This document shows, piece by piece, positions 1-12,700 of a stretch of DNA of 64,000 nucleotides. Source of the DNA: Proteles cristata cristata (Eukaryota > Chordata > Mammalia > Carnivora > Hyaenidae); the NCBI GenBank assembly GCA_017311185.1, contig JAESUZ010002688.1, positions 62,001 to 126,000 of the forward strand, read 5' to 3'. The notes under the pieces are model-generated. The model saw nothing but the letters and a program-made list of their open reading frames with translations. It was not told the origin of the DNA and searched no databases. The translations under genes and the position numbers were made by a program. The stretch's first letter is position 1; every line of letters begins with the position of its first letter.

Positions 1-158
1 ACACAGGCTAGAAATAAACCCGTGCACAGGCAGATTAGAGGAAGCAAGAATATACAATGCGGAAACGGCAGTCTCTTCAATAAATGTTGTTGGGGAAAAC
101 AGCCACATGCAAAAAGGGAAATGGATCTCCATCTTATACATAAAAATCAACTCAAAAT

Positions 159-350
159 GGGGCACCTGGGTGGCTCAGTCGGTTAACTGCCTGACTTGAT
201 TTCAACTCAGGTCATGCTCTCATGGTTGGTGGGTTCCGGCCCCATGTTGGGCTCTGAACTGATAGCATGGAGCCTGCTTGAGATTCTCTCTCCCTTTCTC
301 TCTGCACCCCACCCCCAGCCCAAACCAAATAAACTTAAAAAAAAAAAAAT
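159..350 (+). mobile_element. SINEC_Fc-type SINE
   Basis: Head GGGGCACCTGGGTGGCTCAG, CT-rich 3' part and poly(A). Flanked by the duplication AAAATCAACTCAAA within the L1 fragment. Confidence 0.92.
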
Positions 351-724
351 CAACTCAAATTGGAGTAAAGACTTGAATTAAGACCTGAAACCATAAAGGG
401 TAAGCATCTTGACACTGGTTTGGGCAATGAATTTTTTGGATTTGACACCAAAAGCAAAGACAAAAACAAAAACTGAACTAGCAGGGGCACATCAGACTAA
501 AAGCTTCTGCACAGCAAAGGAAACCATCAATAAAATGAAAAGGAAACTTACAGAGTAGGAGAAAATATTTGCAAATTATATATCTGATAAAGGGTTAATA
601 TCCAAAATACATAAAGAATTCATACAACTCAATGGCACAAAACATAACAAAACAAACACCAACAGTGACCAAAAACTAAAACAAACAAAAAACCAATAAT
701 CCTATTAAAAACAAGCAGAAGAGC

Positions 725-828
725 GTCATGTGACTTGGCTGGCTCAGACAGTGGAGCATGTGACTCTTGATCCTGGGGTCATGAGTTCGAGACCCAGACT
801 GGGTGTAGAGTTTACTTTAAAAAAAAAT
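725..828 (+). mobile_element. short, old CAN-SINE
   Basis: About 100 bp, tRNA-like region ending GGGTGTAGAGTTTACTTT then A-tail. This is the older carnivoran form without the CT-rich 3' part. Confidence 0.8.
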
Positions 829-1525
829 GAGCAGAGGAACTGAATAGACATTTTCCCAAAGACATGCAAATTGGCCAACAGGCACATGGAAAGGTGCTCA
901 TCAGCATCACTGATCATTAAGGAAATGCAAATCAAAACCACATTGTGACATCACCTCATCTCTGTTAGAATGGCTGTTATCAAAAAGACAAAAGATAACA
1001 AAGGCTGGAGAAAAAGGAACCCTGTGTACTACTGATGTGACTGTATATTGATGCAAACACTACGGAAAACAGTATTGAAGTCCTTAAAAAATTTAAACCA
1101 AAACTACCATGATCCAGCAATCCCACTTCCAGGCGTATACCCAATAAAAATCAAATCACTCTCCTGAAGAGATATGTGCACTCACGTTCACTGCAACATT
1201 ATTTACAGAAGCTAAGACATGGAAAAAACCTAAGTGTCCGTTGGTGGATGAATAGATACAGAAGATGTGGTAGATATATACAATGGGATATTATTCAGCC
1301 ATAAAAAAGAAAAAAATCCTGTGGCCACACGGATGGACGTAGAACGTATGATCCTAAGTGAAATAAGTCAGGCGGAGAAAAAGAAATAATGTATGATTTC
1401 ACTTACATGTGGACTCTAAAAAAAACTGAACTCATAGATACAAAGAACAGATTGGTGGCTGCCAGAGGTGGAGGGTAGGTGATGGACGAAATGAGTGAAG
1501 GTGGTCAAAAAAGCACAAACTTCCA

Positions 1526-1744
1526 GGGGCACCTGGGTGGCTTAATCAGTTAAGCGTCCGACTTTCGCTTAGGTCATGATCTCGCGGTTCGTGGGTTCGA
1601 GCCCCACGTCGGGCTCTGTGCTGACTGCCAACTCAGAGCCTGGAGCCTGTTTCAGTCTGTGACTCCCTCTCTCTCTGACCCTCCCCTGTTCACACTGTCT
1701 CTCTCTCTCTCTCCTAGAAATAAATAAAAACATAAAAAAAAAAA
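1526..1744 (+). mobile_element. young-subfamily SINEC_Fc
   Basis: Carries the diagnostic TTTCGCTTAGG and TCCTAGAAATAAATAAA tail. Flanked by AAAGCACAAACTTCCA duplications, showing insertion into the L1 3' UTR. Confidence 0.93.
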
Positions 1745-2154
1745 GAAAAGCACAAACTTCCAGTTATAAGATAAAGCAGCCCTAGGGTGTAAGACACAGC
1801 ATGGTGTCTATACTTAACAATACTGTAGTGTGTATTTGAAAGTTGCTAAGAGAGTGGGTCTTAAAAGTTCTCATCACAAGAACAAGAAATTGTAATTATG
1901 TGAGGTGTAACTTATTATGGTAACCATTTCATAGTATTTACATATGTAAAATCATTATGTTGTACACTTTAACCTTAATACAATGCTGTATATCAATTAT
2001 AGCTCAATATAAAAGAGGGGGGATTAATGTAGCAGAGTAATGGGGAAGAGCAATCTTCCCAATAAATGTTATTAGTATAGTTCACTGTCCATATTAAAAA
2101 AAAAATAACCCCCTACCTCCTATCATGTACAAAAAATAAAAAACTAAAGGCACA

Positions 2155-2283
2155 GGGACACCTGGGTGGCTCAGTCGGTTAAGCCTCCGACTTTGGCTCC
2201 TGTCATGATCTCACAGCTCTCATGGGTTCAAGCCCTGCATCAGACTCTGCTGATAAGATAAGATAAGATAATAAGATAAGACT
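2155..2283 (+). mobile_element. 3'-truncated SINEC with GATAA repeat tail
   Basis: The SINE head runs to GCATCAGACTCTGCTGATAAG, then passes into (GATAA)n. The CT-rich half is missing. Confidence 0.8.
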
Positions 2284-3335
2284 CCACACAAACCATAAAG
2301 GAAAAGACTGATAATTATGACTACATTAAAATTAAGAACTTTTGTGCATTCAGAACAGCATTTTAGAGAATAAAAAGGCATGCCACAAAGAGGCTGATAT
2401 CCAGAATATAAAAATACTCCTTACCAATCAGTGAGGGTAGACAATCCAGTAGAAAGACAATGAATTTTATAACAGATGATATTCAAACGGCCAATAAAGA
2501 TGCACACCCCCAACAGTAATCAAGAAAAGCAAATAAAACCACAATGAGAACACCACTCCACATTCACCAGGCACGCTACATTATACATACTGATGAGAAG
2601 TGTCAGGAGGGTGTGGAACAACGGGAAGGCTCACCCACTGGTGGAGGGGGTTTAACGGGGCACAGTTACTCTGGAAAACAGTTTGATCTTATTTGCTGAA
2701 GTTGAAGATATGCTTATCCCAGCAATTCCATTTCCAAGTATATACCCTAGAATTGCATGCACATATGGACCAAGGGTCATCATGCATATGAATACTTATA
2801 GTGGCATTATTTGGAGTCCCTTAACCTGGAAAGAACTCAAGTGTCCCTCAACTGTAGGATGGGTATTCACACAATGGAATAATACGCACCATTAGAACAC
2901 TGGAATGGCTGATACACTCATCCACAGGGATGAATCCTACAGACACAGTGTTCAGACAAAATATGTATGCCTATACACTGCATATGAGTCCATTTATAAC
3001 TGGCTAAAAACCAGACAAAGTTGAACTACATTCTTTAGGAATAAATGGGTAGGATGTAAAACTCTAAAGAAAAACAGGTAATCACCACGACGGTCAAAAT
3101 AGTGGTCACCTTTCATGGGGGTGGGGAAGGGAAAAGTGACAGCAGGCGACTCGAGGGAGACTTCTCAAGGTGCTGGCACTGTTTCCACGGCTGTGACGTT
3201 TCCATTCTCTTGCAGTGTGGGTCACGTAAGCATTCACTTGGTGATAATTCATTTTGTTTTGACCACTTCTCTACATATGTGTTATATTTAAAACAATGTT
3301 TTAAGTTAACCCAGGGTAGCTCTTGTGTTTGACTC
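2284..3335 (+). mobile_element. old L1 fragment (ORF2 3' end and 3' UTR)
   Basis: AT-rich sequence with decayed L1 ORF2 C-terminal features (the AKKMV/IPAIPFPSIYPR-like reading at 2683-2895 is the degraded 'cannot-be-translated' end) and an L1M-like 3' UTR. Many stops. Subfamily not resolved. Confidence 0.65.
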
Positions 3336-3572
3336 ACACAAAAAGCCCTGCCCTTTGGAATAACACAGGAACGAGCCCACGGCACCCTATAGCTTTGGAC
3401 TCAGGTGCACTGGAGGCTTTTTCTCACTTGAATAAAAAGATACAAAAACACGGTAGCATACTAGAGGACTACTGTGCTTCAATACGAATGACACCTCCAT
3501 CACTCTTAAAGGCCATCTGCTTTCAGCTGCAGCGCCCTGTCTTTCACATAGGTACTCTCTCTCCCGTCTCAC
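3336..3572. other. DENND2C: intron 13 sequence beside exon 13
   Basis: Unique intronic sequence; the donor GTGAGA of exon 13 is at 3572-3567. No repeat or exon recognised. Confidence 0.5.
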
Positions 3573-3750
3573 CTCTTCGGTGGGCAGGTCCTGGAGCTGT
3601 GGTAAGGAGCAAGACAGGATTCCGATCAGAAACGGAGTGGGCGAGCACACGATATCGATCATGGATGCCGGCAGGACTGGGATGTAGGTGTGCTGCCAGG
3701 TGAACGGGTACAGCGTGGCTACCACCGCGTGGCCACACTTTGACAGGGTG
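3573..3750 (-). CDS. DENND2C: DENND2C coding exon 13 (cDENN, last exon in window)
   Basis: 178 nt, acceptor CCTGGCCAG, donor GTGAGA, leaving in phase 0. It encodes (S)TLSKCGHAVVATLYPFTWQ, then HTYIPVLPASMIDIVCSPTP and FLIGILSCSLPQLQDLPTEE (to residue 761). YPFTWQHTYIPVLP and the CSPTPFLIG block are the most conserved cDENN signatures. I found no next exon between here and base 1, so the remaining cDENN and the dDENN exons lie outside the window. Confidence 0.97.
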
Positions 3751-6700
3751 CTGGCCAGGGAAGAAAGCAAATGGTGTGACGCACTGAGCAACACATGGAG
3801 AATGGTTCAGACAGCATGTTACAGGAGTACCTGACCCTGGGCAATGGTTACCTGACCCCGGGCAGCGGTCCCAGAGGAACGATTCTGTGACGACACATTA
3901 ATTTTAGACATTTTATTTACATTTTAACTTAATTCACAGAAAAGTTTTAGTCTTCACCAGCTCTTTCCCATAATTTGTGTTGCTAGAAATTAATGTGCAC
4001 TTAGAAAAGCAATGCCAATTAATTTTTTGCGTCTAGCTGACACGCTACAGTAATGTTACGTTAGTTTCAGGCGTTACCAATGTTACACTGGCTTCAGGCA
4101 TAAACACAGTGACCCCAAGTCTCTGTGCATCATGCTGTGCTCACTAGGGAGCTGCGACCTGTCACCAATATCATTGACGGTATTCCCTGTGGTGTGCCTT
4201 TTATTCCGTGACTTATTCATTCCAACAATGTGAATTTTTAACAACGGTTAAGCAAAGTGCCTTTAGAGAGATAAATTCACTGCAATCCCAAAGGGACGGC
4301 TCGAGCCTAATGCAAATAGCTTTGGATTACTGACCATTTGGAATTATCCACGTCGCTATGACATCAGGTACCTGAGACCCTACAGCTTTTTTAAATGCCC
4401 AAATTTTAAGAGAGTGAGAACTGGTGAATCACCAGTAGGAAGTGACATATTTTGTAAATTTCTCACCTGAGGCTGTTGGCAACAAAGATCACCCTCCGTT
4501 CCAAAAGGAGGGAGGCACACACCCGGATGAGATGGCATACGCTCAGGCACTTAAAGAGACATTCAAAGTCGACGTGTTCTAGTCGGGAATCCAGGGGTCG
4601 GCAGAGTTCAATAGACTGAAACGGAAGAATGTGAATCAGGGGAGTTCAGGTTGGAAGGCAATGTATAGTGACACCATTAATGGATCTGGTCATTCTTTTA
4701 CAGGGGAAATTCGGGAAAAAGCTTTTGCTACAGAGTTTGTGAAGCTGCCTACACTAATCCCAAGACCTAGCACCTAATTTTTTAAAAATTTTTAATGTTT
4801 TATTTATTTCTGAGAGAGAAAGACAGTGTGAGGGGGGGTGGTCAGAGAGAGAGAGAGATACAGAATCTGAAGAGGCTCCAGGCTCTGAGCTGCCAGCACA
4901 GAGCCCAACGTGGGGTTCGAATCCATGAACCGTGAGATCATGACCTGAGCCGAAGTTGGACGCCTAACCGACTGAGCCACCCAGGAGCCCCCCCACCAAT
5001 TATTTTTTTAAAGGATTTTATTTTTTAAGTAATCTCTATGCCCAACATGGGGTTCAAAATCATAACCTTGAGATCAAGAGTCGCATGCTCTGCTGACTGA
5101 GCCAGCTAGTGCCCCACAATACCTCATTTTCACACTGTAAGTTTCTGCTAAAATCTTTTATTTTACCAGACAACAGCATGTATAATCATCATTTACCACA
5201 CTGATGTTGTTACAAAAGGGATCAATCTAAGAAAGGCAGAAAACCTCTGGCTCCTGGGTGTAGGATCAACTGTCTTAAAACTGGATTAACTCACAAGGTC
5301 TCACAACTGGATATTTCTTCGGTGTTTTTTGGTACTAAAACTTTACTGCACAGTTATGGAAAAGGGAAACTTCTGGGAACTCTGCCTATTAGTGTAAGGC
5401 CTGCTTTCTGGTGGCCGTCAAGCCTTTTCAAAATGAGCTAACTTACCCCATCACCAGCCCCAGGGAGGTAGCTCTTGACTGTGATGGTGCGCCCCGGAGC
5501 TGGGAAGGGGGCTTCCATGACACTGCGCATGAACGGGTGAACCAGGGCTGGAGACATTTCCCGTCTCTTCTCTACTTCATCCAGAATCTGCAAATGCAAC
5601 GTACATTATTTTATTAGGGGCTCAGTTCAAACACAGAAGGGACTACCAAACTCCGGTGCACAGGCTAGAAAATAGCACTGACAGATTTTCAGACGGATAA
5701 GCTTGTGCAATGAATGAAAGTTCATTAAAGGCATCATATCTCTTGGGGGTATCTTTATATCTCCAAGAAAAGTTACTCAAATCAACCCACTCATTTTTAG
5801 AAGAGGAACCCCTTTTCATCTCCCCCCGGGTAGGGGCAGGGAAGGGGACAGCGACCATGATATCTTGCAGTTCTACGTTCTCCTTGAAGGGTTTCAACAA
5901 CAGCGTCTGAACTAGATGAATGTAAGCCTTCAAACCTGTGGCTCGAATGTACTACTGAGAACCTCTCCTAAAGTAGTATGTTGGAGTGTGTGTCATGAAA
6001 CATAGCCCAGTGAACTCACCGGAAACAAAACTCACTCAGGGCCCCGAAAGCACAGCACCTCCCCCAGGGCTATTCTACACTCACCTTGGAAAAAAGGTTG
6101 AAGCAGCCGAGGCGGCTAACCATGCAGTACACCTCAGGGAGTCGCTTCCCTTTGCCTTCTGGCTAAAAGAAAATGCACCAGAGCAAAAATGAAGCAGCAC
6201 GAGGCTTTGTTAATTTGAACGATTAATACTCTCTTAGTACTCTTTAGTACAGAGCAGGAACCAAGGCTCTCATTCCCAATGAGCCCTGAAAGATGGGAAA
6301 ATGCTTAAAAAAAAAAATGATAGCAGATTTGTTCCAGGTTTAGTGGAAGCACAGAAACAAGAAGAAAGTAGCTCCAAGCTCCCGCGATTAGCTCATTGCA
6401 CGCCCAGGCTAGTATTTCGCCACTCTGTCATTGGTTTCTTCGTCGATTGCAAACAAGCAAGTAAATAAAAGAAAGAAGTCCACACTCTCCTTATTTTGGG
6501 ACACTCGTGGCTAACTCCAACCTTGCTCTTACTATTTAAAGCTAACACGGCTTCTGTAATACACGGATGATTGCGCAGCCCTCAACCCCCCTAGAAATAG
6601 GGTTTCTGAAGTTCCTAGTCTGACTCTATTGTGTTTAAGTTTTTTGTTTTTTTTTTTTAAGGAATCTAACACCCAACATGGGGCTCGAATTCAAGAGTTC

Positions 6701-9700
6701 GATCAAGAGTTGTGCACTCTTCCGACTGAGCCAGCCAGGTGCCCCGGGACTCGCTGGCTTCTTGGCCAGCCCTGCCTGCTGAACAACCTGGGACTTACCA
6801 AGAGCTTCTTACAGTAGCCAAACCAGCGGCTCCCATCTTCACCAGTTAAGACAAAGGAGAATGTTTCACTGGAAAAAACAGTCAATAGTTTGAGATCTAA
6901 ACAATTATTACATTCTTCATGGAACAAACTAAAGTTTTTTTGTTTATTTATTTGTTTTAAGAGAGTAGGGGGGAGGGAATCCCAAGCAGGCTCTGAGCCC
7001 GACGTGGGGCTTGAACTCATGAACTGAGCTGAAGTGGGACACTTAGCTGACTTAGCAACCCAGGCGCCCCAGAGCAAACAATTTAAAATTAGTGTCCAGC
7101 AGCAGTCATTTTGTGATGTATGAGGGAGCATTAATACTACATGGCAAGTCCCCTTCCTCCTGAGGGAGGATGTCCAGGCCTGAGAACATCTTGCCTTGCA
7201 CTGTGTGTGCTGAGAGAGGATGCATAGAATGAACCTCTGATGCCACTGCCTTTTCCTTTCTTATTTTTCCAGTCCAGCTATGAATCAAGCCTATTTTCCC
7301 TTTAGTGAATATCCGATAGAGTCTAACATTTAAGAAAGGTAATTTCCCTCCCCCGTTCTTCTATTTAGTTCACAGAGGTCCTATGGAATGGTGGTGATAG
7401 GCAAAAGGTTATATCCTTAACTATAAAAGTTGGTGAGAAAATTATCAACTCCACATTGGAAACAAGCAAAAGATCTCCATAGATGGGCGCCCAGGGGGCT
7501 CAGTTGGTTAAGCGTCTGACTTCTGCTCAGGTTGTGATCTCACAGTTTGTGGGTTCAAGCTCCACATCGGGCTCTGTGCTATCAGCATGGAACCCGCTTC
7601 AGATCCTCTGTCCCTGTCTTTCTCTGCCCATCCCCATTCTTGAGTGCTCTATCTCTCTCTGAAAAAAACAAAACAAAACAAAACAAAAAACCATACACAT
7701 GCATTAAAAAAAAAAAAGATCTGCATAGTTTACAAAAAGAAGTCCAAGAAAGAAATTCATTAATAATCCAAGAAATCCATGTTTGAGCAATGAATACATA
7801 TATCGATGTACGGCCAAAAATAAGCTGGAAAGAGAATATGCCAAAATATTTAGTTAATATCTCTGAGTGCCAGAATGCCAGTGACTTATAACTTCTGCTC
7901 TTTATTTGCTCCTCTGTATTTTCCACATGTTCCAGAAAGAACCCCATAGAACTTGTTGGGCAGAAAAGCCAGCTATGAAGTGGCCAGACCATCACAAAAG
8001 ACGCAGCCTGTGCAGTCAGCGGTGCACCTGACGGCTTAAGACCATCAGGACTGGTGGCTCCAAGAGGACAGCCAGGCCTAACTGGTGCGGAGAGACCGCA
8101 GCTCAGGCCGGAGGCAACGTGAGGTGTGAAGGCAAAGCAGGCATGGAGGCCGTGGCCAAGGCTCTCCTTTGGGGTCATCTGCATGTGACACAGTTCCAGA
8201 ATCATGCTTTGCAGCCTAAATAGCACGGCCACTAATTACAGCTCTGAACAAAGCAGTTGTCTGCTTACAAGCAGGGTTCAGAGAGGATGACCATTTATGA
8301 ACTGAACATAGTTTCCCTTGAGATCCTGGAAAGAAATTCTTTACCTTCCCTTCTCAATGTGCCCACACCTCCCAGTCTGGAGCCTCCGTCTGGACGAGGT
8401 CCACAGGGGAGTGGGCAATCTGGGCTGTGGCTCCGTCCACTTGGAGGAGAAACAAGGTGCCGACATAGCTCTGTTTTATCTCCGAACTAGGGTTCCTGAG
8501 CTTGAATCTTTTTTCCTTTTCTGTCCACTTGGTGGCATTTCTGACTGTATAGAAAACGGAACTCCCTCCTCCCCCAACCCCTCCCTGCAGAATTGGCCAA
8601 CTGCAGAGATTCTCAAACTCGTTTTCCCTTTGACACTGAAACTATTCCATGTTTTTCTTTCTGGAACTCACATAGGAAATGTTCTAATTCTGTTTCTTCC
8701 TTTCCTCCCACTGCATCCTTGACCTGCTACGGTGTCCACAGAGCTTATACTGCTGGCTCTACCCCTTTCTCAAACATTCTATTTTTGCAGTTCCAAAAAT
8801 GAGAAATCAGATTAAGGAACCCATTTACCTCTTGAGTTCTGAGGTTGGCACCCAGTCCTTTGAGTCAGGAAAACAAAACTTGGGAATGACTTTGAGCCTT
8901 TCTTCTGTGTCTTTGGACTGCTTAAAGCCATGATCACCCTGAAAAAGAGAACATTTATAGGTGACTAGTATTCTATGTAAGCAGAGACTATATACATAAA
9001 ACAGTCCAGTCACGGGAAAAGAGGTCTCTGATAAGCCTAAATAGTTATCTCAGCATGCTTTAGTGTTATTTCACACAACAGGAAGGCCAAGGCCAGTAAT
9101 CACTGAAAATACACTGGGAACACAGTTCCTAAGAATAAAGAATCCTATTTTTACATAGAAGTGGTTACTTGCAGAGATCCTATAATCTGATGTGAGAGGG
9201 GTGACTGAAAATAGTTCCTAGTCTAGAGGTGGAATCTTAATTCAGGATTCACATACTAGTGGAAACCCAATATTTTAATCAATCACAGGACATAAAATAA
9301 AAATCTATTCTATAGTATACTGATAGCAAAAGCCCAGTTAGCATCAGATGCTCTCTGATCAATAATCAAAGATGTTTTGAATGTTATTTAGAGAAAATGC
9401 TATTTTTAGTATCTACCCCATATATAATAATTTCCCTTAGCATATAATCTTTGCTAACTAATTACTGGTTTGCAACTTCCTGTAAAATTTTAGCGTGGAA
9501 GGCCTTTTTGTGCAAGTCTGGTATCACACTTAAAAGAACAATCTAAATTTAGTTAAACCAAAAGGCACTTAAAAGTTAGTATGAAAACAAGCAGAGAAGT
9601 CTAACAGCCACATTACCTTCATGTACCTAATACAAACGATGTATCCTTTAATTTAATTTCTGAAACAAAACGTGCAGCCATTCTGAGTCACCTAGATATT

Positions 9701-12700
9701 CATTGAGCTCTTCAGAAATGGAAAAGCATTCTAACAAAATTGTAGCTGTCTCACATTCTCTTATTTTTATATTGTTAAATGACTTGGAATCATCTTCATT
9801 TATGGTTTTCCATAACACAATCAGGAGAGACTTGGTAAGCTCTTTCCCTCCCTAACTTATGGGAGCCTCAGGCCCAAGGATGCTATGTAATTTGCTCAGA
9901 AACATCCCTGAATCACTGCCAGAGTCACTGGGTCCTTCTCTGGTTCTGAGTCCATTAATTCAGGCTTTGTTAAAAACAGGTTCAATCTCGAGATTTTTCT
10001 CTGCAAAGGTAAGACTGATTGAAAATCGGGAAAAAAAAAGTTAAGGTCCTCTTTATGGGAAATTTGACTCTTCAAGACTATCTAGGGGGCGCCTGGGTGG
10101 CTCAGTTGGTTAAGCGTCCTACTTCAGCTCAGGTCATGATCTCATGGTTCATGGGTTCTTGCTGACAGCTCAGAGCCTGGAGCCTGCTTCAGCTTCCGTG
10201 TCTCCCTCTCTCTCTGTCCCTCCCCTACTTGTGCTCTGCCTCTGTCACTCAAAAATAAATAAATGTAAAAAATTAAAAAAAAAAAAAAAAGACTGTCTGG
10301 ATTACACCATTTTAGACTTCCATGGTTAGTGCAGTGACATTGTGGCTCTCAGGCTGCACTGAAGAATTTTATACAAAATTAAACACTGTTTTGTTTACAG
10401 TAGGAATTTGTTGAGCACATTTTTTTAAGGTTATTTATTTTTCAGAGAGAGAGAGAGAAAGAGCAAGCGGAGAAGGGGCAGAGAAAGAGAGGGAGAGAGA
10501 ATCTCAAGCAGGCCCCGTACTGCCAGTGCAGAGCCCAATGCAGGGCTCGAATCCACAAACAAGAACATGACCTGAGCCAAAGTCAAAAGCTTAACCGACT
10601 GAGCCACTCAGGTGCCCCAGCACTTTTTTTTTTTTCTTAATAAGAACTTACTCAGGAAATGTCTCTTGAATTCCATTCCAGTACAGCTGTGCTCCACTAG
10701 CTTTTTTTGGTGAAACACCTAACTCAGGGTTTAAATCCCAAGTCCTAAAGCAGCTGGGCAGATAGATAAGAGAAGTGGCCAAGTATTTGGATGGAGAGTG
10801 AGTAAACTCCTCATTTAAAGGGATCACTCCTTACCAGCTGCAAGATGAAACTGTGGACCCGTTGTTCAAAAAGCAGGAAAAATTAAATACGAAATAAGAT
10901 AGAAAACTTTTTCTTTTCTTCTGTGGCTTCCCTCTCAACCTACAGGGTTTCTGTTTGCTCTTTAATGTTATGCCCCCTCAAGCACAAGACAGAGAAAATC
11001 AAATAGTATTTGTTAATAACAGCTACCATATACAAAGTGCTTACATGTGCCAGGAACTGCGCTAAGCACTTTTTTTTTTTTAATGTTCTATTTATTTTTT
11101 GAGAGAGAGAGAGAGTTAGAGACCGTATGAGCAGGGGAGTGTCAGAGAGAGAGGGAGACACGGAATTCGAAGACAGGCTCCAGGCTTTGAGCCAGCCATC
11201 AGCACGATGCAGGGCTCAAACCCACACACCGTAAGATCATGACCTGAGCTGAAGTCGGATGCTTATCCGACTGAGCCACCCAGGCACCCCTGTGCTAAGC
11301 ACTTAAAATACATTATCTTATTAAACCCTCACTAATAATGGATTAGATCATTTAATCCTCCCTGCAATTCAAAGGGATAGACATTACTGTGATTACCTCC
11401 ATTTTACAAATGAAGAAACCAAGGCACAGAGCCGTTAAGTAACTGCTCAAAGTCACAGAGTTACTTAGCGGCAGGTGCAGAGTTTTGGTTGAGAGTCCAT
11501 GCTCTAAACTGCTCCCCCGTTCTGTCATATTTCTTGTTCCCCTCACCACGAAGGAGAAAACTGAGGCTTTGCAGCTAGCTAAAGGGCATTTAGTAAACAG
11601 CAGAGCAAAAATTAAAAAAAAAACAGTTTGGATAATGAGTTCCTGCTCTGGTTTGCAGCTCAGGCCAGACGTGAGAGGTAACCGAAGCCACGTGCCAGAC
11701 CCTACAAGAGGTAGGGTGTCAGTAACAGCCGCTTGAGATCACAGCAGAAAGAAGAGTGGAGATTAAACACCCACAGAGCCTTGAGAACATTCCTGAATGC
11801 CTCTCGGTGTCCCCGCACCTACCTTGCTAGGGAACTGCTGCGTGACCTGGGGAACGTAGCTTGTTCCCGCCGGCTTTTTCTGGAGAGACACCACCACAAA
11901 CAGTTCAAAGAGCTGCTGCTCCTGGAATTTGATGAGGTCCCTCTCCAGGGTCTGGTAGTGCGGGTTCCGCTTGGAAGACGACTGGAGCTGGGCTAAGCGC
12001 TTGTGGCGACCTGCGAGCACACAGGGAGCCCTGCTTTTCCTCTGCAGCCCCGCCTGCCCTCCAGCACACACAGGTCAGGACCCACATGGACTGAGCTTCA
12101 CCCAATCAGTGCTGACGGGTGCTGACTAGTCACCCACACGGCCCTGCGAGGCGAACAAGTACAGATTCTCACGAGGGCCCAGGAGCCCGTGGTGTGTGTG
12201 TAGTGGGGGGAAGATCTGAGAAAACACTGAGTCCTATAGAGGCTAAGCACATAAAAGGATGAGTTTGACAAAATTAAAATAAAAACTAGCCTCACATAAA
12301 ACAAATTGCCCTTTTCTCTTCTCTCCTTGGCATATATCATTAATAATGGACACATGTCTTAGATCAATGTATGGTGTTAAATCCAAGAGCGAAAAAATGA
12401 AGCAAAAGAAGACACCGATTAACAGACTATTTCTCAAAAGAATGAATTTATGGAAGCATGCTATTTAAATATGAGAAATTCCGCTCAAAACCGGGTAGTA
12501 TTTATTATCCTTTATTTTCATTTATCTCTAAATTGTGGGCAGTGTGGGGTGGTCTCCTTAAGGGGAAATGCAGAACTTGCAGAATAGTCTACGTGGCCCA
12601 TAGATTTGACTGTGAGTCATTCTGAGCCGTGATCGAAAGACGCATCCTCTGACTAATGGCCTGTTTTTCTTTTGAGAAGTGATGCATTCTGCCCCCAAAG

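Larger units (their letters stand above)
1..2035 (+). mobile_element. L1 fragment, 3' part of ORF2 and 3' UTR
   Basis: Decayed L1 ORF2 end, starting before the window, with the usual landmark segments (for example the amino-terminal of the 'KKMW..IYTM' region at about 1240-1310 in degraded form) and a 3' UTR ending near 2030. It is interrupted by SINEs at 159-350, 725-828 and 1526-1744. Many stops; not coding-competent. Confidence 0.85.

Noticed and set aside
1..3570. Final DENND2C exons (rest of cDENN, dDENN and C-terminus)
   Set aside because: The interval is mainly L1 and SINE; no continuation of the cDENN frame after exon 13 was found.
7582..8232. 216-codon minus-strand open frame
   Set aside because: It begins inside a SINE (antisense) and runs through intronic sequence between exons 8 and 9; no family resemblance and no splice or codon-usage support.
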